DNA of 64,000 nucleotides from Paenisporosarcina sp. FSL H8-0542 (GTDB lineage: Bacteria; Bacillota; Bacilli; Bacillales_A; Planococcaceae): the NCBI RefSeq assembly GCF_038632915.1, contig NZ_CP152050.1, positions 1,705,001 through 1,769,000 of the forward strand, given 5' to 3'. A program made the position numbers and the translations under genes. Positions 1 through 9,912 of the stretch are shown here, piece after piece; position 1 is the stretch's first letter; each line of letters opens with the position of its first letter. The notes below the pieces were generated by a model. That model saw only the letters and a program-made list of their open reading frames with translations, had not been told where the DNA came from and ran no database searches.

Positions 1-151
1 AATTTATAGAATATTACAACCTTACACAAAGAAAAATTGAAATTCTATTAGCTAACAATGAAAATAATTTTTTTTGAATGTAAGAAGTGAAAGACTCGGC
101 TTTTCTCTATTATGGATTATACATTTATAAGCAGGGGGGTATACCTAAAGC

Positions 152-793
152 ATGATTCAAGTATTTTTAATTGATGATCATACCATTTGGAAACACGGGA
201 TCTGTAGTGTATTGGACAGTGAACTGGATATTAAGGTAATTGTAAAAGCTTTCTTAGAAGATGAAATTTTGGAAAAGGTGCATCAGTGTGCTCCTGACGT
301 GATTGTATTAGATATTAATCTGCGTAAGAAAGATGGGATTGAGGTCATTTCACTTGTCAAAAATTATTTTCCAAACTGTAAAGTTCTGGTGTTAACGATG
401 GATGAACATTATGAGCATTTGATGTCTGCATTTCAGGCTGGGGCCGATGGATATCTGTTGAAAGATACATCATCTAAACAAGTTGTTCATGCCATCCGGA
501 CGGTATATCATGGGAACTCAATCATTCATCCGAGCATGATGCAAAAACTTATTAACTTTCGTCAGAGTCAAAAAGAATTTACCTTAAATAAGAATGTACT
601 AACAGATCGAGAAAAAGAAATTTTATCAGGTCTTACTAAAGGAATGAGCAACAAAGAGATTGCTAATACACTGTATATCAGCGATAGTACAGTTAAAAGC
701 CATATGAGAATAATTTTCAAAAAGCTGAATGTCAATAGACGTTCACAGGCGGTTTACTATGCGATACAAAATCACCTGATTCCGCCTTATTAG
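152..793 (+). CDS. LuxR/NarL-family response regulator
   Basis: A 213-aa two-domain regulator. The receiver domain (about 1-118) has the acidic pocket D8-D9, phospho-acceptor D54 in VIVLDINL, T82 and K104 in GYLLKD. The C-terminal LuxR helix-turn-helix (about 148-208) begins LTDREKEIL and carries SNKEIANTLYISDSTVKSH. By family it is phosphorylated by a sensor kinase and binds promoter DNA as a dimer; no kinase gene is next to it here, although one could lie upstream of the window. A GGGGGG-type ribosome site sits about 10 nt before the ATG. The next gene is a secreted subtilase more than 1 kb downstream. A LuxR C-terminal remnant with the same RSQAV motif also precedes the second subtilase near 53.8 kb. 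Confidence 0.92.
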   Translation: MIQVFLIDDHTIWKHGICSVLDSELDIKVIVKAFLEDEILEKVHQCAPDVIVLDINLRKKDGIEVISLVKNYFPNCKVLVLTMDEHYEHLMSAFQAGADGYLLKDTSSKQVVHAIRTVYHGNSIIHPSMMQKLINFRQSQKEFTLNKNVLTDREKEILSGLTKGMSNKEIANTLYISDSTVKSHMRIIFKKLNVNRRSQAVYYAIQNHLIPPY

Positions 794-1974
794 CAAAGAT
801 ATTTGTGGTCTTGTTTACGAAGGATAACATCTATTATTAGTTAGTGATAGGATGAAATGAAAGCAAAGGAGAAGCGAAAAAAGATTATTGTTTCCTTTCA
901 AAGGATATTAATGACCGAGATTGATAGTAGAATAGAGCAGAGCTCCTTTTCCGTAACGGTTGAGGGGTTCTTTTTCATATACAGGATTTTCCTTTAACCT
1001 TTCAATTCTGACATGCAGATTTCCCATATCACTCCTACTAGAGTGGAATCGATTTTTAAATCATCCACATTATCATCCGGATTGAGGACACAAATCCGAA
1101 TTTCCTTGTTTGAAAAAATTTTCTCCCTAAGCCGAAAATAGTGAGGGATGTTGTATGGTAATGCTTTATTACTATTTTATTTTCATACTAATGCGCATAG
1201 AATTTGTGACTTTTGTGTAATTTTACCAATACTGAAAATTTGAAATAATTAAACAAAGTGTTAAGGAATGAGTGAGAGATTAACATAACTATTCTTTGTA
1301 ATACGTAGTGAAGATGAAGAAAAGCCAGATTCGCACTATTCAATCGTACTACAAGGATTGGAATGTTACATACATCACGCTTTGAAGATTAACCAGCACA
1401 ATCAGTTATTTCTTGCACTTTTAAAAATAGGAAGAGAGGAGGCTACTTAAATCATAAATATATAGGTAGTAAAAAAGTGATAGAGAAATGAAGTGAAAAA
1501 GAAGGAATGCATACCTATTTAAGTACTGTTCTGTCACTTAGTACGTTTCCATCATTCAATGATTTCGAAGGTTATATCTACAACTACTGCCATTACTCGA
1601 TCCATTTAAAATGCGGTACAAGCTCTAGGCCATTTTAAATTTTAGTGAGAAGCAATCCAATAGCTAAAAACAGCTGAAGAGAGCGGTCTATTTTTTACAT
1701 GATACCTATTTAGAAAGTGAAATTGAACTACTTGTCATCGAACAATACAAGTCTCATCCTACTATTAGAAAGAATTCATTTGTAAAATAGAGAGAAATCT
1801 GTACGTTTATGGTTCCTGGACTATTAAAGGATGACTGCACTTTCGCTGAGAGCGGATCCCTCTTTTAAAATTCACTTATTGTACAAAGTTAGGTAAGTGG
1901 ACATTTAGTAATGCTTGATTGGGAGAATGATTGAGGTTAAGGAAAATTTATACAAAAAGAGGAGACAGAGTAAG
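794..1974. other. Long non-coding/degraded spacer
   Basis: No intact gene is visible. On the minus strand around 960-1100 two overlapping frames read like one frameshifted gene fragment (…RICVLNPDDNVDD… then MGNLHVRIERLKEN…), which I cannot name. On the plus strand around 1545-1645 a short frame (FEGYIYNYCHYSIHLK) resembles the C-terminus of IS3/IS150-type transposases, suggesting a decayed insertion sequence. The promoter of the downstream subtilase must lie in the last few hundred bases, but I cannot define it. Confidence 0.4.
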
Positions 1975-4900
1975 ATGAGGGTAAGAAACCGTTATATCAG
2001 GTTGTTTACTGTGTTATTTTGTTTGATGCTGATCATACCTGCCAATGTATCAACAATTTCATACGCGCAATCAGATTCGAAATCACACACTATTAGTACC
2101 GAGTCGAATATTAAAGCGGAAGACAAGATTAGTAAAAGGCTTCTTAATCAATTTGATGATAAGCAATATGTGACCTTTCTGATTAAGTTTAAAGATCAGG
2201 TCGATTCTATTAAAGTGGCAGCTCAAGCTGCTGAAAATGCCAAAAGTCAGAAGCTAACAGAGGCAAAGAGCGAGCTAATGGGACGCTCAGCCGTAGTATC
2301 GTCATTAAGATCAAAAGCAATGGAAACTCAGGATAATGTAAAAGAATTTTTAGAGAATAAGAAAAAAGCCGGAAACGTAAAAGAATATGAGTCCTTCTAT
2401 ATTGTAAACGCCATGGCGGTTACCGGAACGGAAGATGTGATGAATGAGCTGGAAGCATTTGGGGAAATCGAAAAAATTCTTCCGAATGAGATAAGACAGC
2501 AGATTCAGCCGGTACAGCAAAATACTGTAAAGGAATCCGTAAAAGCAAACAATACGGCAGAAACTTCAACCATTGAATGGAACATCGAAAAAGTCGGTGC
2601 TCCACAAGCTTGGAACATGGGGATTGACGGTTCTGGAATCGTTGTTGCCAATATTGATACAGGTGTTCAATGGGATCATCCTGCGTTGAAAGAGAAATAC
2701 CGTGGGTATGACCCAGCACATCCGGATCATCCGAATAATGAGTTTAACTGGTTTGATGCAACCAATGGGGAAGACATTCCATATGACACGGGAGGCCATG
2801 GTACGCATACAATGGGCACTATGGTAGGGGCTGATAAAGAACATCATATTGGTGTTGCTCCTGGTGCAAAGTGGATTGCTGTTAAAGCATTTACGACATT
2901 AGGAGCTACAGATGCAGACTTGCTGCAATCTGGAGAATGGATTCTTGCTCCGAAAGACAGTAAAGGAAATCCCCATCCGGAAAAAGCACCGGATATTGTT
3001 AATAATTCATGGGGAGGCGGACCAGGATTAAATGAGTGGTATCGCTTAATGGTTCAAAACTGGCGTGCGGCAGATATCTTACCAGTGTTTTCTGCAGGAA
3101 ATGCCGGCTCTAGTTCCGGCACTGTCTCTGCACCTGGGAACTACCCGGAATCTTTTACAGTAGGAGCGACAGATATTGATGACAAATTAGCCAGCTTCTC
3201 ATCAAGAGGTCCAGCCCCTTATGATGAGATAAAGCCGAATCTTTCTGCACCTGGTGTTAATATTCTTTCTTCTGTTCCTGGAAACGAGTATCATGCAATG
3301 CACGGAACATCGATGGCTGCACCTCACGTAGCTGCCGCTGCGGCCTTACTGCTCCAGGCAAACTCTTCTTTGACAGTGGATGACTTGGAACAAATTTTGA
3401 TAAAAGCGGCAAAGCCTCTTACGGATAGTAAGTATACGGAAGTGCCAAATAGCGGATACGGTTATGGACTTTTAAACGTGTTCAAAGCTGTGTCTTCTAT
3501 CACTAATGGTTTTGGTACAGTAAAGGGGCAAGTGCTTCAAGAAGGGCATGATACAACAGCACCAACCTTTCAGCATTATGTTCCTGCAGAAGCATATGAT
3601 GGATTGTCTTTACCGCTTGAAATTAGTGTTAAAGACAATGTCAGTGTTCAAAAAGTGGAGCTGCAATATCGTACTGTTGAAGGACAAGACTGGAAAAATG
3701 TTGAAGCGTTACGTACCTCTGGTAATTATCTTGATGGAACGTACCAAGCAACCATTCCTGATGATACAATAGCTCAACCTTCAATTTTTTATCGTTGGAA
3801 TATTGTGGATTTTGGAGGGAATGCAGTCACAAGTGACGATTATTCTGTAAAAATTGTTTCGGGAGTTTCTGCAGGGTACAAACAGGATTTCGAAGCTATT
3901 CCAATCGGTTGGTACAGCTATGGAAAAAATAATAGTTGGGAATGGGGAGTTTTTTCAACTTCTGGACCTATAAAACCAGGGGCTGATGCCAAAAACAAAA
4001 TGTATGCCACAAACTTGAGCGGTCCTTATGGAAGAGACGCAGATATGTCATTAGCCATGCCGCCGATTAACGTGCCTGAAGGTCAAACATATTTAAACTT
4101 CAAACACTGGTATGGTTTTGAATACAAAACCGATTTTGGTCGCGTTTTCGTTTCGACGGATCAAACAAACTGGGAAAATGTTGCGGAATTTGGTACCACC
4201 GCTAGCGGATGGCAAGATGGCAAAGTCGACTTGACCAAATATGCCGGCCAAAAAATCTTCGTTATCTTCAATGTACAATCTAATTCAAGCTATCAGGCTT
4301 TTGGATGGTACTTGGACGATGTCGATGTCTCGAATACACCTTTAAATGGTTCTAATATAGAAAACTTGGTTGATGTTCAGGAGAAAACGGGCCTTGATTT
4401 AAAGTATCAGCAGAAAAAGTTAGTCAATACCGATAATGTTAAACCTGGAAAACAAATAAATATAGCACTGCCAAACGTTCAAGATGAAGATTCTAAAAAT
4501 TCTAAATCATCTGTATTGCCTCTGCAAGCACGGGTCAGCGTTCTTGAAACTGGACGCTCTGTGAATACGAATCCTGCGGATGGGAGCTACTCCTTAGGCC
4601 ATGAAAGTGGATCTTATACATTAAGAGCTGAGGCATATGGATTCCAGTCAGCTAACCATACAGTTGAAATTACTAATGGCAATGGTACTATAGAAAACTT
4701 TACGCTAGAACCAATTCCTCAGGGAACCGTGACAGGCAGGGTGATGAATAAAGCAACAGGCAAACCAATTAAGAATGCAACTCTTATGTTACTGGAAGAT
4801 GCAGTGATTCACCCAGTAAAAACGGACGAGAACGGGCAATTTACGATTACTGCTTATGAAGGAACTTACACCATGCATGTGTCGGCACCAAACAACTTTT

Positions 4901-6219
4901 ACAATCAAGATATTAAAATCACTATTTCCGGGGGCAAAAATACGGAACAAAATGTTGAGCTAAAACCATTCATTGGTCATCCTGGTGAAATTGGTTACGA
5001 CGATGGTACAGGTGAAAATGGACACGCAGGGTACCAATCTATTAAATATGCTGTTAAAATGTCTCTTCCTGAAGGAAAAGACAGGGCTTTGGTTACTTCT
5101 GGAGTATTCCGATTTTGGGAAAAAGGTTGGCCGGTACCTGGTGGAACGCAAATCCAAGTTGCCATCTATGACGCGAGTGGTCCGTATGGTAAACCAGGAA
5201 AGCAAATCGCGGGGCCAATCGACGCTACTGCACAGCTAAATGGAGAATGGACGGAAGTTGATTTGACTGGTGAAGGGATTATCGTTGAAGGCGATTTCTA
5301 TATGGTCTATATACAGCCTAACAAATTCCCTAATGTTCCTGGCATAACAGCAGACAAAGATGGGGAAATTGCCTATCGAAGCTGGATGTTTACGGAAGGA
5401 AAATGGACACCAACTCCAAATGATGTAGGAAATTTAATGATCAGGGCCCGCGTGAGTTATGAAGTGGATACGCCTATAATAACAGAACCGGTCAACGGAA
5501 CATATACAAATCAAAGCAACGTAACAGTTAAAGGTGTAACAGCTCCTTTAACACCTGTACACATTTTAAGGGACGGTAAAGAAATTGCAACAACAACAGC
5601 GAACGAGGATGGAAAGTTTATATCAGATATATCAATTGTAAGCGGGAATAATGTCATTACGGCAACAGCCTCAACGGAAACTGAAACGACAGAGACTTCA
5701 GAACCAGTTAAGGTCATTCTTGATCAAGTTAAACCGAAACTTACGATTACAAGTCCAGTTGATGGCATGAAAACGGATCGCGAAGCCGTTACTGTAGAAG
5801 GCACTGTATCAGATGAAAATTTCGATTCGGTGGAGGTTAACGGAAAAAAAGCTACAGTGAACGAAGCCGGATTTTACTCCGTACGGATCCTTTTAGAATA
5901 CGGTGAAAATAAGATTAAGGTCGTTGCTGCTGATAAATCAGGAAATATAACTACTTTATCGAGAACGGTATCCGTTGATAATGACAATGTCAAACCTGTC
6001 ATTTCGGGTGCTACAAACAAAACCATTAATATCAATTCAACATTTAATCCAAAAACAGGTGTAACAGCGAAGGATAATGTTGATGGTGATTTGACAAATA
6101 AGATTAAAATCTCAGGTACAGTTAATACGAAGAAAAAAGGGACATATACGTTAACGTACTCTGTTTCCGATAAATCAGGAAACAAAACAGAGGTTAAGAG
6201 AAAAATCACAGTTAAATAA
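1975..6219 (+). CDS. bpr: Secreted S8 subtilase, bacillopeptidase F-like
   Basis: A 1414-aa secreted serine protease of the bacillopeptidase F type, close to the usual ~1430-aa length. Numbering is from the ATG at 1975, chosen for the AGAGGAG site just upstream; an in-frame TTG at 1915 has no such site. Order: signal peptide (1-32), inhibitor I9-like propeptide (about 50-190), S8 domain with catalytic D228 (NIDTGVQ), H275 (GGHGTH) and S446 (GTSMAAPH), a MAM/immune-inhibitor-A-like domain (about 633-785), a carboxypeptidase-regulatory-like fold (about 917-990), then Ig-like repeats and a C-terminal DUF5011-like domain ending TYTLTYSVSDKSGNKT. It degrades extracellular protein. No LPXTG or SLH anchor is seen, so it is probably released. 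It stands alone and ends at a strong terminator. Confidence 0.93.
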   Translation: MRVRNRYIRLFTVLFCLMLIIPANVSTISYAQSDSKSHTISTESNIKAEDKISKRLLNQFDDKQYVTFLIKFKDQVDSIKVAAQAAENAKSQKLTEAKSELMGRSAVVSSLRSKAMETQDNVKEFLENKKKAGNVKEYESFYIVNAMAVTGTEDVMNELEAFGEIEKILPNEIRQQIQPVQQNTVKESVKANNTAETSTIEWNIEKVGAPQAWNMGIDGSGIVVANIDTGVQWDHPALKEKYRGYDPAHPDHPNNEFNWFDATNGEDIPYDTGGHGTHTMGTMVGADKEHHIGVAPGAKWIAVKAFTTLGATDADLLQSGEWILAPKDSKGNPHPEKAPDIVNNSWGGGPGLNEWYRLMVQNWRAADILPVFSAGNAGSSSGTVSAPGNYPESFTVGATDIDDKLASFSSRGPAPYDEIKPNLSAPGVNILSSVPGNEYHAMHGTSMAAPHVAAAAALLLQANSSLTVDDLEQILIKAAKPLTDSKYTEVPNSGYGYGLLNVFKAVSSITNGFGTVKGQVLQEGHDTTAPTFQHYVPAEAYDGLSLPLEISVKDNVSVQKVELQYRTVEGQDWKNVEALRTSGNYLDGTYQATIPDDTIAQPSIFYRWNIVDFGGNAVTSDDYSVKIVSGVSAGYKQDFEAIPIGWYSYGKNNSWEWGVFSTSGPIKPGADAKNKMYATNLSGPYGRDADMSLAMPPINVPEGQTYLNFKHWYGFEYKTDFGRVFVSTDQTNWENVAEFGTTASGWQDGKVDLTKYAGQKIFVIFNVQSNSSYQAFGWYLDDVDVSNTPLNGSNIENLVDVQEKTGLDLKYQQKKLVNTDNVKPGKQINIALPNVQDEDSKNSKSSVLPLQARVSVLETGRSVNTNPADGSYSLGHESGSYTLRAEAYGFQSANHTVEITNGNGTIENFTLEPIPQGTVTGRVMNKATGKPIKNATLMLLEDAVIHPVKTDENGQFTITAYEGTYTMHVSAPNNFYNQDIKITISGGKNTEQNVELKPFIGHPGEIGYDDGTGENGHAGYQSIKYAVKMSLPEGKDRALVTSGVFRFWEKGWPVPGGTQIQVAIYDASGPYGKPGKQIAGPIDATAQLNGEWTEVDLTGEGIIVEGDFYMVYIQPNKFPNVPGITADKDGEIAYRSWMFTEGKWTPTPNDVGNLMIRARVSYEVDTPIITEPVNGTYTNQSNVTVKGVTAPLTPVHILRDGKEIATTTANEDGKFISDISIVSGNNVITATASTETETTETSEPVKVILDQVKPKLTITSPVDGMKTDREAVTVEGTVSDENFDSVEVNGKKATVNEAGFYSVRILLEYGENKIKVVAADKSGNITTLSRTVSVDNDNVKPVISGATNKTININSTFNPKTGVTAKDNVDGDLTNKIKISGTVNTKKKGTYTLTYSVSDKSGNKTEVKRKITVK

Positions 6220-6311
6220 TTTAAAAATATAGGTACACATAACCAAGAATGACCTATTTAAACGGTACTGCTTAATGTGGGAAAAATTATAATTCAGGAT
6301 TTTAGATTTTT

Positions 6312-6360
6312 AAAGAGGGTGTTCCAAAAGTATAAAACTTTTGGGACACCCTCTTATTGT
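6312..6360 (+). terminator. Intrinsic terminator after subtilase
   Basis: Stem AGAGGGTGTTCCAAAAGT pairs with AACTTTTGGGACACCCTCT across an ATAA loop, followed by a short T-rich tail. It lies about 95 nt past the protease stop. Confidence 0.85.
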
Positions 6361-6478
6361 TACAAATTTTTACGAGATTTGTTACATACCCGATTATATT
6401 CAATATTTTATACCTAAATAATTTAATGGGTTAATTGGATATTTATGTTAAAATAAATCAGAGAATGTGAAGGCTTTC

Positions 6479-6512
6479 ACTTAAACTAACGGGGCAGCAT
6501 TCCTGTTTGAAG
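6479..6512 (+). repeat. Dispersed repeat, B-stem left arm (truncated)
   Basis: Left arm AAACTAAC and loop GGGGCAG of the B-stem, but the right arm is replaced by CATTCCTGTTTGAAGG. The IS110-family transposase gene starts about 100 nt downstream, so the element may have interrupted or abutted this copy. A similar variant (GGCAGCATCCCTGT) occurs at 9612-9626. Confidence 0.65.
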
Positions 6513-6603
6513 GATTTGTGCCATCTTGAAAGAAAAAAAGCCCTCTAGTATGATGTGAGTGTCAACGACCATTGACCCATCAGCTAACTAGGAGGACTTC
6601 TCT

Positions 6604-7881
6604 ATGCAGTTTAAATGCAATGAAAAAATTAATCAAGTGACTGAAAATACACTCGTTGTCGGTATGGATATTGCCAAGCGTGTTCATTATGCGTGCTTTG
6701 TCGATGAACGAGGGCGTGTGATTGAAAAATCCTTTGCAGTAAATCAATCAAAAGAAGGCTTTGAAAGTTTGTATGAAAAGATTCGTCAAACCATGAAGGA
6801 AGCTAAGAAAACAGACGTTATCGTTGGAATTGAGCCTACAGGCCACTATTGGATGAACTTGGCTTATTTCTTAGGTAACTATGGCATTCCACTCGTCATG
6901 GTAAATCCAATGCACGTCAAACGTTCGAAGGAACTGGACGATAATTTACAAACAAAGAACGACAAAAAAGATGCGTTGGTCATCGCACGCTTATTGAAGG
7001 ATGGCCGTTTTAGTTATCCACGTTTGTTAAAAGAGGTAGAAGCTGAACTTCGTATCGGATCTACTCTCCGTTCAAAGTTAACGGAAGATTTAGCGAGTAT
7101 TAAAAATCGAATCGTCCGTTGGCTTGATCGCTATTTTCCAGAGTTTACTCAAGTCTTTCCGTCTTTTGGAAAGATGGCGTTGGCGGCATTGGAAATGACT
7201 CCATTTCCACAGGATATTGAAGGGAAAACAGCTGAGGAGTTGGTTTTTCTATACCGTGAGGTAGAGGGTATGAGAACGCCACAGTTGCCGAAAGCAAAGC
7301 TTCTCATTGAAGCTTCGACTAACTCAATCGGCCTGAAAGAAGGAGAAAAGATGGCCCGACATGAAATCGCCACGCTCCTACGTCAGTATCGCTTATTAGA
7401 AACCGAAATTGCCTCTGTAAATAATCAATTAGCCGAAATGGCACAAACAACAATGGAATATGAGTTACTCAGTTCCGTTCCTGGTTTAGGAGATGCGACG
7501 ATTGTTGATTTACTTTCTGAAGTAGGGAGCTTTTCACTTTATGAAAATCCACGCCAACTTATCAAACTAGCGGGATTAACACTACGTGAAAACTCGTCTG
7601 GTCAACATAAGGGACAAAAACATATCTCGAAAAGAGGGCGAAAGAAACTCAGATATATCCTCTTCAAAGTAATAGTTCCACTCATACGTCATAACGCGGC
7701 GTTTAAACAGCTTCATGAATACTACACAACACGCAAACAAAATCCCTTACGGGGTAAGCAATCAATGGTGGTCTTGTGCGGTAAATTACTGAAAGTATTA
7801 CATGGCATATGTAAAAAGAAAGTCCATTTTAATGAGCAGTATATGATGAAGGATCTTTACTGCCTCTCAGAGGCAGCGTAA
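6604..7881 (+). CDS. IS110-family DEDD transposase
   Basis: A 425-aa transposase. The N-terminal DEDD (RuvC-like) domain shows D22 (VVGMDIAK), E77 (GIEPTGHYW), D120 and D123 (NDKKDALV). The C-terminal transposase_20 (IS116/IS110/IS902) domain carries SVPGLGDATI and the ISKRGRKKLRY region with the conserved catalytic serine. A GGAGG site 8-12 nt upstream supports the ATG. Full length and uninterrupted, so probably active. Enzymes of this family recombine DNA with a structured non-coding bridge RNA encoded in the element's flank. The larger non-coding end here is downstream, which in the family is typical of the IS1111 branch; that assignment is inferred. Confidence 0.95.
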   Translation: MQFKCNEKINQVTENTLVVGMDIAKRVHYACFVDERGRVIEKSFAVNQSKEGFESLYEKIRQTMKEAKKTDVIVGIEPTGHYWMNLAYFLGNYGIPLVMVNPMHVKRSKELDDNLQTKNDKKDALVIARLLKDGRFSYPRLLKEVEAELRIGSTLRSKLTEDLASIKNRIVRWLDRYFPEFTQVFPSFGKMALAALEMTPFPQDIEGKTAEELVFLYREVEGMRTPQLPKAKLLIEASTNSIGLKEGEKMARHEIATLLRQYRLLETEIASVNNQLAEMAQTTMEYELLSSVPGLGDATIVDLLSEVGSFSLYENPRQLIKLAGLTLRENSSGQHKGQKHISKRGRKKLRYILFKVIVPLIRHNAAFKQLHEYYTTRKQNPLRGKQSMVVLCGKLLKVLHGICKKKVHFNEQYMMKDLYCLSEAA

Positions 7882-8110
7882 ACATTTCGATGATCGATTT
7901 ATGACAAGAAGGATGACACGGAGAAGCCAGCAACATAACTAAACTAAGACCATGAGTCCCCGGGGCAGCTTAGCAGGCCTCTGCCTTATGAATAGACCAA
8001 ACGAAGGAATGTAAGCGCACTGACGCTAAGAGACATGGGAGGGTCCGTCATCATAAGTTTCGCAGAGATCCATTGTGCATCACATAATGGCAAAGAAAAG
8101 CTAATGATTT
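7882..8110 (+). ncRNA. Candidate bridge-RNA-bearing end of the IS110 element
   Basis: About 220 nt without an ORF but with several complementary segments, for example CCCCGGGGCAG, GCGCACTGACGC and paired G/C-rich patches, unlike the AT-rich surroundings. IS110-family elements encode their bridge RNA in a non-coding end, so this is the natural place for it. The RNA limits and the two binding loops were not derived. Confidence 0.3.
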
Positions 8111-8341
8111 CCATTAGTTTTAGCGAAGCGTACTCTTAAGTTGGTAATAAAAACTATATATTCAAATCTATGTTTATTGAAACCGTCAAAAATATTTTTC
8201 CTCACATCACGAAGTGATGTAAACCGTTGATACATCAATGTTTATAGAGGGAGGTTAGTTGAATAAGGAATTGGAACTTTTAGGATAAAGAAACGTATTA
8301 ATAAATGGTTTGAATTTTCCTGTCACTTAAGGGGGATGTAT

Positions 8342-8437
8342 TTGAAAACATTTATAAAGGTGTTAATGGCATTATTAGTAATTGTTTTATTAGCATTTAT
8401 ACCACAGAGGGTGAAGGACTTCGAATTTAGGAAATGA
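8342..8437 (+). CDS. Possible 31-aa membrane peptide
   Basis: A TTG start 5 nt after GGGGGATG opens a 31-codon frame, LKTFIKVLMALLVIVLLAFI and then a charged tail, predicted as one membrane helix. It precedes the lipoprotein gene by 66 nt and could be co-transcribed. It might be a genuine small protein or the start of a decayed gene. No family recognised. Confidence 0.35.
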   Translation: MKTFIKVLMALLVIVLLAFIPQRVKDFEFRK

Positions 8438-8503
8438 ACTTCAAACTAATACCACATTACCGGCGATATTTAAACAAGACCAATTCAGAGAGGGGAACAA
8501 AAG

Positions 8504-8995
8504 ATGCAAAGTAAATATTTCTTACTTTTATTAATAACTTTATTAGTTTCTGCATGTAGTAATAATAATGTTAAGGTCGTGTCCCAAAATGCTGAAGAAG
8601 CCTATACCCTCTTGTTAGAATCACTTATGAATGAAGAAGAATCATTAAATAACGATATTGAATATGTATCTATTGATTTGAGTAATATCAATGGTTTGAG
8701 AGAGGAGCAAAAACAAATAGTAAAAACTTTCTTCAAATCTCCGGACGAAGTTGAAGTTTTGGACTTAACTTTAGATGAATTAAGAGAAGAGAATTTATTT
8801 GATGCTGATTCAAATACGTTAACTGGTATTCTATTAACAATTGAGGAAATTAATTTTTACCAAGACGCTGAATTTGCTAACTTCAAGGGTTCAAAGTATA
8901 GGTCAGATGAAGATGTGGTAACTGTTGAAGGTAAAATGCAGTACACTGATGGGCAATGGGAGTTAATAGAAATCAAACAAACATCGGAAAGTTAA
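8504..8995 (+). CDS. Small lipoprotein, unknown function
   Basis: A 163-aa protein with a lipoprotein signal peptide: MQSK followed by a hydrophobic stretch and lipobox LVSAC, giving a mature protein with a lipidated cysteine at residue 18 followed by SNNN. The rest is acidic and soluble, so it should sit on the outer face of the membrane. A GAGAGGGG site precedes the ATG. It is the first gene of the repeat-punctuated array; a full repeat site follows 10 nt after its stop. I do not recognise the family; the C-terminal region (VEGKMQYTDGQWELIEIK) resembles generic beta-strand-rich secreted domains. Confidence 0.8.
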   Translation: MQSKYFLLLLITLLVSACSNNNVKVVSQNAEEAYTLLLESLMNEEESLNNDIEYVSIDLSNINGLREEQKQIVKTFFKSPDEVEVLDLTLDELREENLFDADSNTLTGILLTIEEINFYQDAEFANFKGSKYRSDEDVVTVEGKMQYTDGQWELIEIKQTSES

Positions 8996-9005
8996 TTTCT
9001 ATTTC

Positions 9006-9086
9006 AACAAGGTACTTTAGTTCAATATCATTGGGTTGCTTAGGCAGCTCTTTTTATTTAACTAACGGGGCAGGTTAGTTAAACAG
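9006..9086 (+). repeat. Dispersed repeat site (A-stem, terminator, B-stem)
   Basis: Degenerate A-stem (GGTACTTTAGTTCAA), then a GGGTTGCTTAGGCAGCTC hairpin with a T tract, then a B-stem with arms TTTAACTAAC / GTTAGTTAAA around GGGGCAG. The arm T/A here is a compensated change from the commoner GAAC/GTTC form. Confidence 0.85.
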
Positions 9087-9132
9087 TAGTATAGAATCAA
9101 TAAGGGAAAAGTTGTTGGGGGAGGATATCTTT

Positions 9133-9588
9133 ATGCAAAATAATTTATTTTTTCACATTCCGTTTTATACACACGATAATTCAGCCTTTCCAAAACCTGT
9201 GAATGGAAATTACAATTATTGGGTGTCGCTAATAAATTACTTTTTAGAAAAAACGGACACTATTGAAATTCATTGTTGGGATGAAGAAGTTGATACTATT
9301 GAAGAAATTAAAGCTCTCCCTTTAAGTACATTTAAAATGATTAAAGAAGAAAATATCACTATTTTTAAGGGCAATAAGACCTCAAATCTTTCGAATTATT
9401 TATTGAATCACTATACGAATAATATTGAAGAGTTCAAGTGGTTCACAGTTAATTTAGATTTAGGTATGGTTCCTATGTTTCATTCAGGTCACTGGGGAAC
9501 GGAATTCTTTGTTCCTAATGTTACAGAAAAAGAAATTGCAGTTATTAAAAGTGTAACCCCATCTGAAACAAGGTTTCATCAATATTAG
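9133..9588 (+). CDS. Hypothetical cassette protein
   Basis: A soluble 151-aa protein starting MQNNLFFHIPFY. The ATG at 9133 is preferred because GGGGGAGGA lies 7 nt upstream; a longer frame opening with TTG at 9112 would run through that ribosome site. No signal peptide or membrane segment. The C-terminal half contains TVNLDLGMVPMFHSGHWGTE. I do not recognise the family. It is a single-gene unit between repeat sites, with 46 nt between the preceding B-stem and its ATG. Confidence 0.75.
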   Translation: MQNNLFFHIPFYTHDNSAFPKPVNGNYNYWVSLINYFLEKTDTIEIHCWDEEVDTIEEIKALPLSTFKMIKEENITIFKGNKTSNLSNYLLNHYTNNIEEFKWFTVNLDLGMVPMFHSGHWGTEFFVPNVTEKEIAVIKSVTPSETRFHQY

Positions 9589-9655
9589 TAACATTGCATA
9601 TTCTACAAACGTGGCAGCATCCCTGTAATAAAAGTTAAGTTTGTGAAGTAATGTA

Positions 9656-9715
9656 CTTAAGCTAACGGGTGCTTTAGTTGAACAACTGGCTGCCTTTACA
9701 TGGTGGCTTTTTCTT
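9656..9715 (+). repeat. Dispersed repeat site (A-stem + terminator, no B-stem)
   Basis: A-stem AAGCTAACGGGTGCTTTAGTT, then GGCTGCC…GGTGGC with a T-rich tail. No B-stem follows before the next gene. An additional fragment (GTGGCAGCATCCCTGT) lies 40 nt upstream. Confidence 0.75.
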
Positions 9716-9912
9716 ATGGATTATGAAGTTGAATACTACCTACTCCGGGTGTTATGTCAATTTATTATGTATACATGACGCAACATGTTTGAGTAATTGA
9801 ATCGATGTTTTGCGGACGGATCATCCAGTTTCTGTTCAACTAAGGGGGAAAGGTTTGTTGAAGAGTAATGCTATAATTGGAAAAAAACTGATTTTAGGAG
9901 AGAGGATCTTTG

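Larger units (their letters stand above)
6515..8110 (+). mobile_element. IS110-family insertion sequence (approximate limits)
   Basis: One transposase gene with about 90 nt of upstream and about 220 nt of structured downstream non-coding DNA. IS110 elements lack inverted terminal repeats and usually make no target duplication, so the ends are estimates. A dispersed-repeat half site lies at the left edge, and a sequence like a repeat right arm (AGGTTAGTTGAATAAGG) appears at about 8245-8262. Confidence 0.7.

Noticed and set aside
2420-2847. Minus-strand open frames inside the first subtilase gene
   Set aside because: Shadows of the coding strand; no ribosome site and no family pattern. The same holds for other overlapping frames within the large genes.
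8199-8262. A promoter or riboswitch shared with the region before the DUF4030 gene (21465-21500)
   Set aside because: The two stretches resemble each other (GATACATCAAT / GATATATCAAT followed by a purine-rich ribosome site), but the similarity is short and no defined riboswitch structure could be drawn; it may be the 5' remnant of another DUF4030 gene.
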